DNA of 64,000 bases, taken from contig NZ_CP166679.1 of the NCBI RefSeq assembly GCF_041320605.1, positions 1,674,001 through 1,738,000 of the forward strand, in the 5' to 3' direction. Source of the DNA: Arenibacter antarcticus. GTDB lineage: Bacteria; Bacteroidota; Bacteroidia; Flavobacteriales; Flavobacteriaceae. A model generated the notes under the pieces. It was not told where the DNA came from and did not search any database. It worked only from the letters and a program-made list of their open reading frames with translations. Every line of letters starts with the position of its first letter. Position 1 is the first letter of the stretch. A program made the position numbers and the translations under genes. Below are positions 17,821 to 26,835 of the stretch, in pieces.

Positions 17821-18126
17821 ATGTTGAAACAGGTAAAAGATGGAAAACTATTGAGAAAAGAAATTATAACATCATCTAAGGAAAGTGCCAATCAGATTAC
17901 CAATGTCGATAGTATTCAACAAAGGGAATATTTTGAAGAACTTAGTGCTAACTTGGTGAATTTGGTGGCGATTGCTGGAACACCTGCCCCACTATATCAG
18001 CAATTCTGTCCGTTGTACAAGAACAATAAGGGCGGTATGTGGGTACGTATAGTTAAGGCTGTTAAGAACCCATACGATGGTAGCCAAATGCTGAATTGTG
18101 CTTTTGTACAAAAGGAAGTAAACTAA
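17821..18126 (+). CDS. DUF3347-type protein, apparently truncated
   Basis: The protein has about 101 residues. The C-terminal part (QREYFEELSANLVNLV, then YQQFCPLYKNNKGGMWV and VKNPYDGSQMLNCAF) matches the second half of DUF3347, a domain found on copper-efflux adaptor and periplasmic proteins. The first helices of the domain and any signal peptide are missing, and nothing resembling them lies upstream. It stands just ahead of a copper regulator and CopA, which supports a metal link. It may be a decayed gene. ATG 17821 follows an in-frame TTG. Confidence 0.6.
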   Translation: MLKQVKDGKLLRKEIITSSKESANQITNVDSIQQREYFEELSANLVNLVAIAGTPAPLYQQFCPLYKNNKGGMWVRIVKAVKNPYDGSQMLNCAFVQKEVN

Positions 18127-18214
18127 CCAAGAAGTAAATTTGGACAAGGATAAAGGGTGGGTAGCATATTCCAATAGTAAAGAGCGCTATTCTTATTATG
18201 AAATAGAAGCATGA
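18122..18214 (+). pseudogene. Open fragment ending on the regulator start (possible gene remnant)
   Basis: This stretch has an open frame (about 30 codons, ending KERYSYYEIEA then TGA) with no start codon of its own. Its stop overlaps the next gene's ATG as ATGA, a classic coupled-operon joint. It may be the tail of a lost upstream gene to which the regulator was once translationally coupled. No family recognised. Confidence 0.25.
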
Positions 18215-18777
18215 CAAAAAAGATCCTCGTTAAAAATATGGTTTGTAATAGGTGTATAACCCTTTTGAAACAAGAGTTCATAAAGGTTGGTCTTACAGTG
18301 GAATCTATTGTTTTGGGAGAGATTGTATATGTGGAAAAAGAAGGAGTTGATCAGTATTTTATAGAAAACATGCTCAGAAATAATGGTTTCGAACTAGTAA
18401 AAGATGCTGTGGAAATGATTATTGAACATTTAAAAATAGCACTGATTGAAGTTATTGACCATCTCGAAGCTTCCTCGGAAGAAAACCTATCGTCCTACCT
18501 GTCCAAAAAACTAAATAAAGAGTATTCGGTACTAAGCAAAATGTTTAGTAAACAAGAGGGAGTTACTATTGAGCGGTACTATATCATCCTCAAAATAGAA
18601 AAAGTTAAGGAATTGATTCAACTACAGCATCTTAATTTTTCTGAAATAGCCTATAGCCTTAACTATAAAAGCAGTAGCCATTTGGCATCTCAGTTTAAAA
18701 CGATAACTGGAATGTCTATGAGCGAATACAAGAATTTACAGCAATGGGGACGGAAATCCTTGGACCAAATAGTATAA
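18211..18777 (+). CDS. HMA-domain / AraC-type HTH regulator
   Basis: The 188-residue protein joins two domains. Residues about 1-65 look like a heavy-metal-associated fold with a CNRC metal-binding motif (KNMVCNRCITLLKQEF). Residues about 95-185 are an AraC-type DNA-binding domain (LIQLQHLNFSEIAYSLNYKSSSHLASQFK, in two adjacent helices, then TGMSMSEYKNL). It most likely senses copper directly and controls copA, which starts 74 bp downstream. No sugar-binding AraC domain is present. Start ATG 18211 overlaps an upstream stop as ATGA. Both domains are clear; copper specificity is inferred from position. Confidence 0.8.
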   Translation: MTKKILVKNMVCNRCITLLKQEFIKVGLTVESIVLGEIVYVEKEGVDQYFIENMLRNNGFELVKDAVEMIIEHLKIALIEVIDHLEASSEENLSSYLSKKLNKEYSVLSKMFSKQEGVTIERYYIILKIEKVKELIQLQHLNFSEIAYSLNYKSSSHLASQFKTITGMSMSEYKNLQQWGRKSLDQIV

Positions 18778-18851
18778 ACATCTTCCACAATTTTGAAAAC
18801 ACAAATCTTACAGAAGGGCTAATTTTGAGTATTCAACTAAAGACGTAAACA

Positions 18852-21353
18852 ATGACACACACTTATAAAATATTGGGAATGACCTGTAATGGCTGTAGGA
18901 GCCATGTAGAAGAAACTTTAAAACAGGTAGACGGTGTAACAGAAGCTTCGGTAGACTTGGCAAAAGCGGAGGCGACCATAGAAATGAAGGAGCATATTGC
19001 GATAGAGAAATTTAAAAGTGCCTTGGAGAAAGACGGTGGTCGTTATAGTATTGCCATGCCTGGGGAGGAAGAACCAGATCAGCTTAAGGCTCCGAAGGAG
19101 GTAGCCAAAGGAACAGGTACTGGGACATTTTACTGCCCTATGCATTGCGAGGGCGATAAGACCTATGACAAGGCGGGGGATTGTCCGGTCTGTGGAATGG
19201 ACTTGGTGGAAGAAGTAAAAATGGATGCCTTTGGCGCTACCCAATACACCTGTCCCATGCATCCCGAAGTAATTAAGGACGAACCTGGGGATTGTCCAAT
19301 CTGCGGAATGGATCTGGTTCCCGTAAAAGCCGATATCTCTGCCGAAGAAAAGAATTATAAAAAGCTGCTCCGCAAGTTTTGGATAGCGGGAATATTTACC
19401 CTACCCATTTTTGTAATTGCCATGTCCGAAATGATACCGAACAATCCAATGTATGACATGCTCCCAATGAAATATTGGAATTGGATACAATTTGTACTTT
19501 CCATCCCCGTGGTATTTTATGCTACATGGATGTTTTTTGAGCGAGCCTATCGTTCTATAAAAACCTGGAACCTCAATATGTTTACCCTAATCGGTATCGG
19601 GGCTGGAGTGGCATGGTTGTTCAGCGTTTTTGGCTTGTTATTTCCCGATTTTTTCCCGGTCCAGTTTAAGACACATCACGGAACCGTACATGTATATTTT
19701 GAAGCAGCCACCGTTATCCTCACCTTGGTGCTGATGGGGCAATTGTTGGAAGCCCGGGCCCATAGTAAAACAAACAACGCCGTAAAGGAATTGTTGAAGT
19801 TGGCTCCCAATAAAGCGGTAAGGATAGTAAATGGCGAGGAGGAAACCATTGCCATCGATAAAATTAAAATAGGAGACCTCCTTAGAGTGAAACCAGGGGA
19901 GAAAATACCTGTAGACGGAGCTATACGTGAAGGAAATACCTCCATAGACGAGTCCATGATTACCGGAGAGCCCATTCCAGTAGATAAAGGGGAGGGCGAT
20001 TCCGTTAATTCGGGCACCATTAATGGGAACCAATCCTTTGTGATGGAAGCCCAAAAAGTGGGATCAGATACCTTACTGGCACAGATAATAGATATGGTAA
20101 ACAAAGCCAGTAGGAGTCAGGCCCCCATACAAAAGTTGGCTGATAAGATTTCTGCCTATTTTGTGCCTGTTGTGGTGCTAATTTCGGTCATTACCTTTAT
20201 TGTATGGGCTATTGTAGGACCAGAACCAGCGTATGTATTTGCACTAGTGAATGCTATAGCGGTACTAATTATTGCCTGCCCCTGTGCTCTTGGTCTAGCC
20301 ACACCTATGTCTGTTATGGTGGGTGTTGGGAAAGGTGCGCAATCCGGTGTCCTGATCAAGAACGCTGAGGCGTTGGAGAGAATGGATAAGATAGATACGC
20401 TGATTATAGATAAGACGGGTACTATTACGGAGGGAAAACCATCTGTGGAAAGCGTTGGGAGTACGTCTCCCGACTATAGCAAGGATCAAATACTACAAGT
20501 TATCTATTCCCTTAACAACCTTAGTGAGCACCCCTTGGCAGAGGCGACTGTGAAATATGCGAAAGAAAAAGATGTAGTTCTTTTAAACGCTACAGACTTT
20601 ATGTCGGTAACAGGTAAGGGAGTAACAGGAACTATTGCAGGAAAAAAGGTGGCTTTGGGAAATAAAAAAATGATGGAAGAAGCCCAGGTGACAATGTCCG
20701 ATCAATTAAAAAATGAGGTATTGGAAGAGCAGAAAATGGGTAAAACGGTACCCTTCTTAGCTATAGATAATATTGGTGTGGGGTATGTTGTGATCAGCGA
20801 TAAGATAAAGAAAACGAGCAAGGCTGCTATAGCAGAATTACAATCGCATGGCATAGAGGTTATTATGCTGACGGGCGATAATCATGATACAGCAAAGGCA
20901 GTTGCAGATACATTGGGTCTTACCAATTTTAAGGCCGAAATGCTCCCTCAGGATAAGTTAGATGTGGTAGAGCAATTGCAAAAAGAAGGAAAAAAGGTAG
21001 CCATGGCCGGAGACGGTATTAATGATGCCCCAGCTTTGGCAAAGTCAGATGTAGGTATAGCAATGGGTACTGGTACGGATGTAGCAATAGAAAGTGCTGG
21101 GATTACTTTGGTAAAAGGAGATCTACATGGCATCGTTAAAGCTAGGCTTCTCAGTGAAAAGGTGATGGGGAACATTAAGCAAAATCTGTTTTTTGCACTC
21201 ATTTATAATACGCTTGGCGTACCTATTGCAGCGGGAGTACTCTATCCGATTTTCGGATTGTTATTGTCCCCAATGATCGCGGCATTGGCCATGAGCTTCA
21301 GCTCGGTGTCGGTGATCGCGAATGCTTTACGATTGCGCACAACAAAAATCTAA
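18852..21353 (+). CDS. copA: Copper-translocating P1B-type ATPase
   Basis: The 833-residue inner-membrane pump exports Cu(I) at the cost of ATP. Order of parts: N-terminal HMA domain with MTCNGC (Cys 12 and 15); two tandem heavy-metal-binding modules of CPMH...CPVCGMDL and CPMHP...CPICGMDL type (about 94-160); transmembrane helices from about 175; TGE in SMITGEP (about 371); membrane CPC in IACPCALG (about 475); phosphorylation site DKTGT (about 519); HP in SEHPLAEA (about 558); GDGINDAP (about 719). The double metal module between HMA and membrane parts is unusual for plain CopA but common in Bacteroidota. Intact; follows its probable regulator. Confidence 0.95.
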   Translation: MTHTYKILGMTCNGCRSHVEETLKQVDGVTEASVDLAKAEATIEMKEHIAIEKFKSALEKDGGRYSIAMPGEEEPDQLKAPKEVAKGTGTGTFYCPMHCEGDKTYDKAGDCPVCGMDLVEEVKMDAFGATQYTCPMHPEVIKDEPGDCPICGMDLVPVKADISAEEKNYKKLLRKFWIAGIFTLPIFVIAMSEMIPNNPMYDMLPMKYWNWIQFVLSIPVVFYATWMFFERAYRSIKTWNLNMFTLIGIGAGVAWLFSVFGLLFPDFFPVQFKTHHGTVHVYFEAATVILTLVLMGQLLEARAHSKTNNAVKELLKLAPNKAVRIVNGEEETIAIDKIKIGDLLRVKPGEKIPVDGAIREGNTSIDESMITGEPIPVDKGEGDSVNSGTINGNQSFVMEAQKVGSDTLLAQIIDMVNKASRSQAPIQKLADKISAYFVPVVVLISVITFIVWAIVGPEPAYVFALVNAIAVLIIACPCALGLATPMSVMVGVGKGAQSGVLIKNAEALERMDKIDTLIIDKTGTITEGKPSVESVGSTSPDYSKDQILQVIYSLNNLSEHPLAEATVKYAKEKDVVLLNATDFMSVTGKGVTGTIAGKKVALGNKKMMEEAQVTMSDQLKNEVLEEQKMGKTVPFLAIDNIGVGYVVISDKIKKTSKAAIAELQSHGIEVIMLTGDNHDTAKAVADTLGLTNFKAEMLPQDKLDVVEQLQKEGKKVAMAGDGINDAPALAKSDVGIAMGTGTDVAIESAGITLVKGDLHGIVKARLLSEKVMGNIKQNLFFALIYNTLGVPIAAGVLYPIFGLLLSPMIAALAMSFSSVSVIANALRLRTTKI

Positions 21354-21363
21354 ACCATCCAAT

Positions 21364-21495
21364 ATGCGTACAGCATTGTCCTATGCCCTTACCGATAAGG
21401 GAGCGACATGGTTGAGTTTGAGAAAAGCAATTAAAAAACCTTATTACGGAGATAGTATGTTGCGTTGCAATAGTGTGATCGATTCTATAGAATAA
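21364..21495 (+). pseudogene. DUF3347 C-terminal remnant
   Basis: A 43-codon frame from ATG 21364 to TAA 21495 begins 10 bp after copA. It contains TDKGATWLSLRKAIKKPYYG and then DSMLRCNSV, which lines up with the C-terminal signature of DUF3347 (KGAxWLS, NPYxGxxMLxCG). The N-terminal 100 or so residues are absent, as is the CPM motif that usually precedes it. I read it as the tail of a deleted DUF3347 gene that once followed copA, although it could still be translated. Confidence 0.55.
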
Positions 21496-21570
21496 TAGTA
21501 TGATCCCATAACTCTTGTGACTTAATAATTATTTGGTGAGCGGTAACTATTAGGTGAATGGCATTCTCTT

Positions 21571-21613
21571 AAAAAACGGATTTTGATAGGAAGAAATCAA
21601 AATCCGTTTTTTT
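21571..21613 (+). terminator. Strong bidirectional-type terminator
   Basis: ACGGATTTTGAT pairs with ATCAAAATCCGT around an 8-base loop and is flanked by A6 and T7. It ends the copper operon. The remaining bases 21614-21830 are gene-free leader for the metallophosphatase. Confidence 0.85.
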
Positions 21614-21830
21614 ATTTATTATAATAATCTTTAATGATGATTTTTTTTATGGATAGGGTGCGACTGGTCCCGAACTGACCGTATTTTTATTGTAATACCC
21701 CCATAGTTGATAAAAATTGTAGTTATAATTAATATTATGGTATAGATAACAATGGGAGAATGATTATTTTAGTGCCTTAGTCAACTTACGCAGTAGTTGC
21801 TAGACCTTATCAACCAAAAAACAAACCATA

Positions 21831-23423
21831 ATGAAAAACATTGCACTTAGCTGCACCTTATGCATTTTTATGCTTGTAGGTCATGCGCAAAATAAGGAGG
21901 TGAGCATCCAAATACAACCTTATCTTCAGGACGCTACCCCCAATTCCATTAAAATTATGTGGGAAACTAATCTTGGGGAGGAAAGTATCGTAGAATGGGG
22001 ACTTGGACCTAAACTAGGGAAACAAACCAAGGGAGTTGCCTTCGATGTTAACTTTACCGAGGCAAGGTTACACGAGGTGAAATTAGAAGGGCTAAAGCGT
22101 TTTACAGAATATTACTATCGGGTAAAAACTGGGAAGGCTATTTCAGATATTTATCAGTTTAAAACACCGCCTTTTGCAAGCGACCAGGAATCTTTTAAGA
22201 TTGTAGCGATGAGCGATATGCAGAAGGACCATAATAATCCTGATAAATTTTCTGAAGTAGTAAACCAAGGAGTCTTGACCTATTTGGAAAAAGAATTTGG
22301 GGGCAAGCTACCCAATAACCTCGCTATGGTTATGATTCCGGGCGATTTGGTTGAAAACGGAACCAAGTACGACCAATGGAAAAACGATTTTTTTAATCCG
22401 GCTGAAAAATTGTTCTCCGAGGTTCCCGTTTATCCGGTACTAGGAAATCATGAAAAGAATTCAGTATTTTATTTTAAATATTTTAGCCTACCAGAAAACG
22501 GTACTCCCGCTTATGCCGAACATTGGTGGTTTAAGGATTATGGCAATACGAGAATTATAGGTTTAAATTCCAATGACGGCTACAGCAATAGCCGAGATCA
22601 GTACCAATGGTTAAGCACATTGCTGGAAGATACCGCGAAAAATGATGAGGTAGATTTTGTATTTGCTCAATTGCATCATCCACACAAATCGGAATTGTGG
22701 ATTCCGGGAGAAGAAGATTTCTCTGGAAAAGTTGTTGCGTTATTGGAAAACTTCTCAACCGAAACCGGAAAACCCAGTATTCACTTTTTTGGACATACCC
22801 ATGGATATTCCCGTGGCCAATCCAAGGAACATAAACACCTTTGGATCAACGTAGCTTCGGCAGGTGGGGCTATAGATAATTGGGGAGAATTTGAGGGCAG
22901 GGATTATGAGGAATTTAGCGTCACCCAAGATGAATACGGTTTTGTAATGGTAGAAGTTGATGGCAATAGGGAAGATCCTAAATTTACTATTAAAAGAATT
23001 AGCAGGGGAAATGAAGAAGAGTTTAGGGATAACGAACTTCGGGATAGTATTACCATATGGAAAAAGGAAAGAAAACCAAAACCGCCAGTGGCCTTGTCCC
23101 CAAACAACCAAACCATTGATTTTACCGAGACCATTTTAAAGGCAGGTGAGTTCAGCAGTGACTTTAATAATGCATTTCACGCTGCTTCCCATTGGCAAAT
23201 AGCAACAAGCAAGAACTTTGAAAAACCTGTTTTCGATAGCTGGAAGCAGCATGAAAATTGGTATTACAAAGAAAACAGACAAAAAGATGATGATCTTTCT
23301 GATGAAAGGGCTAATCGCCTTGCGCCTAATACAACCTATTACTGGCGGGTCCGATATCGAGATCAAAACTTAAATTGGAGCGATTGGTCCAATAGCTTAA
23401 CTTTTAATACTATAAATAAATAA
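21831..23423 (+). CDS. Secreted metallophosphoesterase, purple acid phosphatase-like
   Basis: The 530-residue protein has a signal peptide in the first ~20 residues (ALSCTLCIFMLVGHAQ). A purple-acid-phosphatase N-terminal/fibronectin-like domain follows (about 25-115, IKIMWETNLGEESIVEWG). The calcineurin-like catalytic domain (about 125-350) has metal ligands in SDMQKDH, PGDLVENG, LGNHEKN, LHHPHKS and FFGHTHGYS. The last ~110 residues form a second fibronectin-like region (TTYYWRVRYRD). It probably releases phosphate from organic esters outside the cytoplasm. The next phosphatase gene begins 4 bp after the stop, so the two form an operon. Confidence 0.88.
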   Translation: MKNIALSCTLCIFMLVGHAQNKEVSIQIQPYLQDATPNSIKIMWETNLGEESIVEWGLGPKLGKQTKGVAFDVNFTEARLHEVKLEGLKRFTEYYYRVKTGKAISDIYQFKTPPFASDQESFKIVAMSDMQKDHNNPDKFSEVVNQGVLTYLEKEFGGKLPNNLAMVMIPGDLVENGTKYDQWKNDFFNPAEKLFSEVPVYPVLGNHEKNSVFYFKYFSLPENGTPAYAEHWWFKDYGNTRIIGLNSNDGYSNSRDQYQWLSTLLEDTAKNDEVDFVFAQLHHPHKSELWIPGEEDFSGKVVALLENFSTETGKPSIHFFGHTHGYSRGQSKEHKHLWINVASAGGAIDNWGEFEGRDYEEFSVTQDEYGFVMVEVDGNREDPKFTIKRISRGNEEEFRDNELRDSITIWKKERKPKPPVALSPNNQTIDFTETILKAGEFSSDFNNAFHAASHWQIATSKNFEKPVFDSWKQHENWYYKENRQKDDDLSDERANRLAPNTTYYWRVRYRDQNLNWSDWSNSLTFNTINK

Positions 23424-23427
23424 TCAG

Positions 23428-24525
23428 ATGAAAAGAAGTGTAGTAACCTTATTGATGGTTCTTTTAGTAGGAATATCCTCCAAGACTATGGCGCAAACAG
23501 ATAACCAGCCCAATGTCATATTAATTACCTTGGACGGACTCCGTTGGCAAGAGTTGTTTTCGGGAGCAGACCCCCAATTGGTGGCCAACAAAGATTTTGT
23601 TGGGGATACAACAGGCCTTAAATCTCAATTTTGGAGAGATACACCAGAGGAAAGAAGAGCAGTTTTAATGCCATTCTTTTGGAATCAGGTGCAATCCATG
23701 GGGCAATTGCATGGAAATAGGAATGTGGGCAGTAAAGTAAACCTTACCAATAAAATGTGGTTTTCCTATCCTGGATACAACGAAATTTTAACTGGGGAAG
23801 CAGATGATATTAGGATTACTAGCAATCGTAAAACCGACAATCCCAATGAGACTATCTTAGAGCGGGTCAATAAATTGCCTGCTTATAAGGGGAAAGTAGC
23901 TGCCTTTGGTAGTTGGGACGTTTTTCCATTTATAGTGAACAAAACCCGATCGGGGGTTCCAGTTAATGCTGGTTTCGGTATCGCCGTGGGGAATGACCTT
24001 ACGGAGCGGGAAGTGTTTTTAAACCAACTGCAATCAGAAATTCCCAGTCCTTGGGGATCTGTACGCCTAGATGCTTTTACGAATCATTATGCAATGGAAT
24101 ATATGAAAAGGAAGCATCCAAAATTGGTGTTTATCGCTTATGGGGAAACTGATGATTTTGCACATGACGGAGAATATGATGCTTATTTAGAATCGGCCCA
24201 AAACACCGATGGATTAATTGAAAAGCTATGGGAATTTACGCAGCAGGATCCTTTTTATAAAGACAACACTACCTTTATTATCACCACCGATCACGGTCGG
24301 GGTACTATGCCCTTAAACACTTGGAAAGGACATGGTGATGAGGTTAAAGGTTCGGACCAGGTATGGATGGTTGCTTTTGGGAAAGGAGTGAGCGCAAAGG
24401 GAGAAGTTGCTAAGGAAGAACAATTATACACGGATCAAATAGCGCCTACCGTGATTAAAAATTTAGGAGTTACCTTGGAAGGGCCTAGCTTTAAAGGAAA
24501 AGCGCTGTCTTTAAAGCAGAAATAA
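23428..24525 (+). CDS. Alkaline-phosphatase-superfamily phosphoesterase
   Basis: The 365-residue exported protein has a signal peptide (about 1-22, VTLLMVLLVGISSKTMAQ). Type I phosphodiesterase/nucleotide pyrophosphatase-like metal motifs are present: NVILITLDGLRWQELF (about 30-45) with the first aspartate, YGETDDFAHDGEYD (about 232-245), and TTDHGRG plus KGHGDE (about 288-310). The usual nucleophile Thr/Ser region is less obvious (PGYNEILTG, near 115, may hold it). It is tightly coupled to the upstream phosphoesterase with a 4-bp gap. Substrate unknown; phosphomonoester or sulfatase-like activity are both possible. Confidence 0.85.
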   Translation: MKRSVVTLLMVLLVGISSKTMAQTDNQPNVILITLDGLRWQELFSGADPQLVANKDFVGDTTGLKSQFWRDTPEERRAVLMPFFWNQVQSMGQLHGNRNVGSKVNLTNKMWFSYPGYNEILTGEADDIRITSNRKTDNPNETILERVNKLPAYKGKVAAFGSWDVFPFIVNKTRSGVPVNAGFGIAVGNDLTEREVFLNQLQSEIPSPWGSVRLDAFTNHYAMEYMKRKHPKLVFIAYGETDDFAHDGEYDAYLESAQNTDGLIEKLWEFTQQDPFYKDNTTFIITTDHGRGTMPLNTWKGHGDEVKGSDQVWMVAFGKGVSAKGEVAKEEQLYTDQIAPTVIKNLGVTLEGPSFKGKALSLKQK

Positions 24526-24558
24526 ATATTTAAGGGTCATTGTATATTTCTTAGTTTT

Positions 24559-24597
24559 AAAAAGCGTCATCCCGATACTTCGAGATGACGCTTTTTT
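24559..24597 (+). terminator. Terminator after phosphatase operon
   Basis: AAAAGCGTCATC pairs with GATGACGCTTTT, followed by a run of T. The loop CCGATACTTCGA sits between. It can also serve the convergent minus-strand gene ending at 24631. Confidence 0.85.
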
Positions 24598-24630
24598 AAT
24601 TACTTTATACCTTTCTCAATTAGAAGTTTT

Positions 24631-26439
24631 TTAAACCGCTGATAAGGAAAGCGACTCCACTTTTGTTTTTAGAAGTGCCAAGGTTTCTGTTCCTTTATCC
24701 AATTCTGTAAGGATGGTAGACTTGGAATCTTCAAAACCTCCTTTCAAATTGGTGAAAAGATCTTGATAATAAGCAATCCCTGCATTTAGATTGGTTACGA
24801 AGGTCAGTAGATATTTTTCCTGTTTCTTGTTCATGGAAAATCTAGATTCCTCTATTTTATTTTTCAGGTACTCCGTGTAGATCCCGAGTTCTTTAATAAA
24901 TATGTTGGGCCTATCGGTCCTAGTTATAATATTGGTACGCCCATAGATATGTCCTGTCATTTCCTTTAAGGATACAATTTTTGAATAATAGGCCATATTA
25001 GGTCCGGGACAGATAGACACGCCAGGGCCTTCAGTTTTAGTGTCTAGGCCATAGCTCAGTAAGGCAGATGTTCCCAGTCCAACGCAGGTACATGATTTTT
25101 CGGTAATTTTATTGAGCTTATGATCGTATTCTTCTGTGGAAATATCCTCTTTTTCAAGTTCCTTGATTTTTATATGCTGATATTGTCTAGAAGCCGTACA
25201 CAGCCCTTTTTCCGAATAGTCTTTGTTAAGGGCAACAAATTTCTTGGGACAGGAACTTCCAGGTCTTTTTTTGTCTATTAATTTTTGCTTTTCCTGATCT
25301 TTAGTGTTGCCTCTTAGATTGTGAAACGGAACTCCAAGCGGAGAGATATCGCTTAAATAAAGATCCTTTTCCTTGGCGGCTGCTAATTTTTCCAAAGTAG
25401 CTTTGTCTACGGTGGTTGCTTCGGGAACCAATAAGAATGGGGTTCCCCACCCTACGGAATCCACCTGGTAGTAATCTAGGAGGAATTGGTGTTCCTCAGC
25501 CGTACCCACCCCGCCCTGAGCGGTAATTTTTAAGGATAAATTTTGTGCTGGCAACACTTTTCCCTTAGCGCTTAGGGCGGGAGTCAATAGGGAATAGATT
25601 TCATCTAGATAAGCTTGGCGGTTGTTCTTAAATTCAGATAATATGGGCCCCATTAAATAACCATCTGTAGCAAATGCATGCCCTCCACAATTTAATCCCG
25701 ACTCAATTCTATATTCGGATACCCAAAGTCCTTTTTTAGCCAAAAATTTTCCTTGGATCAATGCGGAACGATAATCACTTACCTTAAGAACAATCTTCTT
25801 TTTTATAAAGCCTGTACTGTCCGGATAAAAATCCTCAAAGTTTTCCATATAACTATAGAGTCTTGGGTTCATACCGGCGGAAAGGATAACCGATGAGCAC
25901 AATTTACTATTCGCATATCCGCGCAATGCAGCATGTGCATCATTGAATTCAGTGGGCAGTTTAACTTTTTTTATAAAATTTTCCTTATCTACCTTGGTCA
26001 TGATATTAACATCTATACTCCCCATGGTCAAGTGTTCTTTCAACCATTTTCTCACTTCGTTTATATTGAAATCGTGAGAAGTAAGTTTTTCAAATTCCCG
26101 TTTTAGGGAGGAGGAGTCCGGAAGTAGACCCAAGTATTCGCTTATTTCTTTCCGGGCTTCTATAGAACAATTTTTAAGGGCCTCAAATTTTTGATGGGCA
26201 ACATCATGGATAAGGTTTAAATAGCTGGTAATCCTTTTTGCCCTAAAATCCTCCAATTTGTCTGTAATCTCCTGATATGGAAGTTCAAATTTTTCAGCGT
26301 ACATTTTGCGAAGTTTTTCCAGTAGGATATCATCCACGAGAGAAATAACGGAGTCTATGCCTAAGTGCGACACCTTTAATGGTGTGTCTATGGTAAAACC
26401 TATTCCCATTACGGGGATATGAAAATTGTGATGTGTCAT
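24631..26439 (-). CDS. Unassigned 602-residue protein, possible FMN TIM-barrel enzyme
   Basis: I do not recognise a named family. The first ~190 residues are mostly helical. The middle (about 200-380) has TIM-barrel-like features: a glycine-rich ITAQGGVGTAEEH motif and SVGWGTPFLLVPEATTVD, resembling the phosphate-binding end of nitronate monooxygenase or PfaD-type flavin enzymes. A cysteine cluster follows (GLNCGGHAF, SSCPKKF, GLCTASRQYQ, KSCTCVGLGTSALL, VSICPGPNMAYYS), which could bind metal or an Fe-S cluster. A helical tail closes the protein. No signal peptide. Single gene, minus strand, convergent with the phosphatases. The flavin suggestion is inference from short motifs. Confidence 0.5.
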   Translation of the reverse strand: MTHHNFHIPVMGIGFTIDTPLKVSHLGIDSVISLVDDILLEKLRKMYAEKFELPYQEITDKLEDFRAKRITSYLNLIHDVAHQKFEALKNCSIEARKEISEYLGLLPDSSSLKREFEKLTSHDFNINEVRKWLKEHLTMGSIDVNIMTKVDKENFIKKVKLPTEFNDAHAALRGYANSKLCSSVILSAGMNPRLYSYMENFEDFYPDSTGFIKKKIVLKVSDYRSALIQGKFLAKKGLWVSEYRIESGLNCGGHAFATDGYLMGPILSEFKNNRQAYLDEIYSLLTPALSAKGKVLPAQNLSLKITAQGGVGTAEEHQFLLDYYQVDSVGWGTPFLLVPEATTVDKATLEKLAAAKEKDLYLSDISPLGVPFHNLRGNTKDQEKQKLIDKKRPGSSCPKKFVALNKDYSEKGLCTASRQYQHIKIKELEKEDISTEEYDHKLNKITEKSCTCVGLGTSALLSYGLDTKTEGPGVSICPGPNMAYYSKIVSLKEMTGHIYGRTNIITRTDRPNIFIKELGIYTEYLKNKIEESRFSMNKKQEKYLLTFVTNLNAGIAYYQDLFTNLKGGFEDSKSTILTELDKGTETLALLKTKVESLSLSAV

Positions 26440-26835
26440 AAATTTATTTTTAATGGATTGAAGGGCCAGTCGAGGTTGCTAATAAAATTATTAGGCTAGG
26501 AATGTCCATTCGAGGAGGCGTTCTATTTTGAATTATCCATGTTTTAATCCGCAAAATTTATGATAAAATCAGTTCTATAATATGATTTTTGTCATATAAT
26601 GGATAAAAATTAAAAATGATTGCAATTAATGGAAGAAGTAGTGCTTTAAGGACTGATAATTAATTTTAAGGTTTGTTAATGTTAGCATGAAGTTATGATC
26701 ACCTATACCCGGATCAATAGTGCGATTTTTGTACAGAGAAGTTATAGTTAGTAGATTGAGTTAGCTAAATTAGAGAAGCTGGTGCATGGCATCAGCTTTT
26801 TTTATCTCATTCTAGCTTATATCATGCTATGTGGT
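26440..26835. other. Gene-free stretch with possible small RNA
   Basis: No protein gene seen. The right half ends in a strong plus-strand hairpin-T-run at 26776-26804 that does not follow any plus-strand gene. A short transcript starting somewhere after 26640 and ending there is possible. Confidence 0.35.
26776..26804 (+). terminator. Orphan plus-strand terminator
   Basis: AAGCTGGTGC pairs with GCATCAGCTT around ATG (one G-T pair), followed by seven T. No annotated gene runs into it on the plus strand; on the minus strand the downstream side lacks a U run. Confidence 0.65.

Noticed and set aside
19638-20104. Long antisense frames inside copA
   Set aside because: Shadows of a clear P-type ATPase with intact motifs; no family features or start context.
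22755-23134. Overlapping minus-strand frames in the metallophosphatase gene
   Set aside because: Antisense to a well-supported gene and without recognisable domains.
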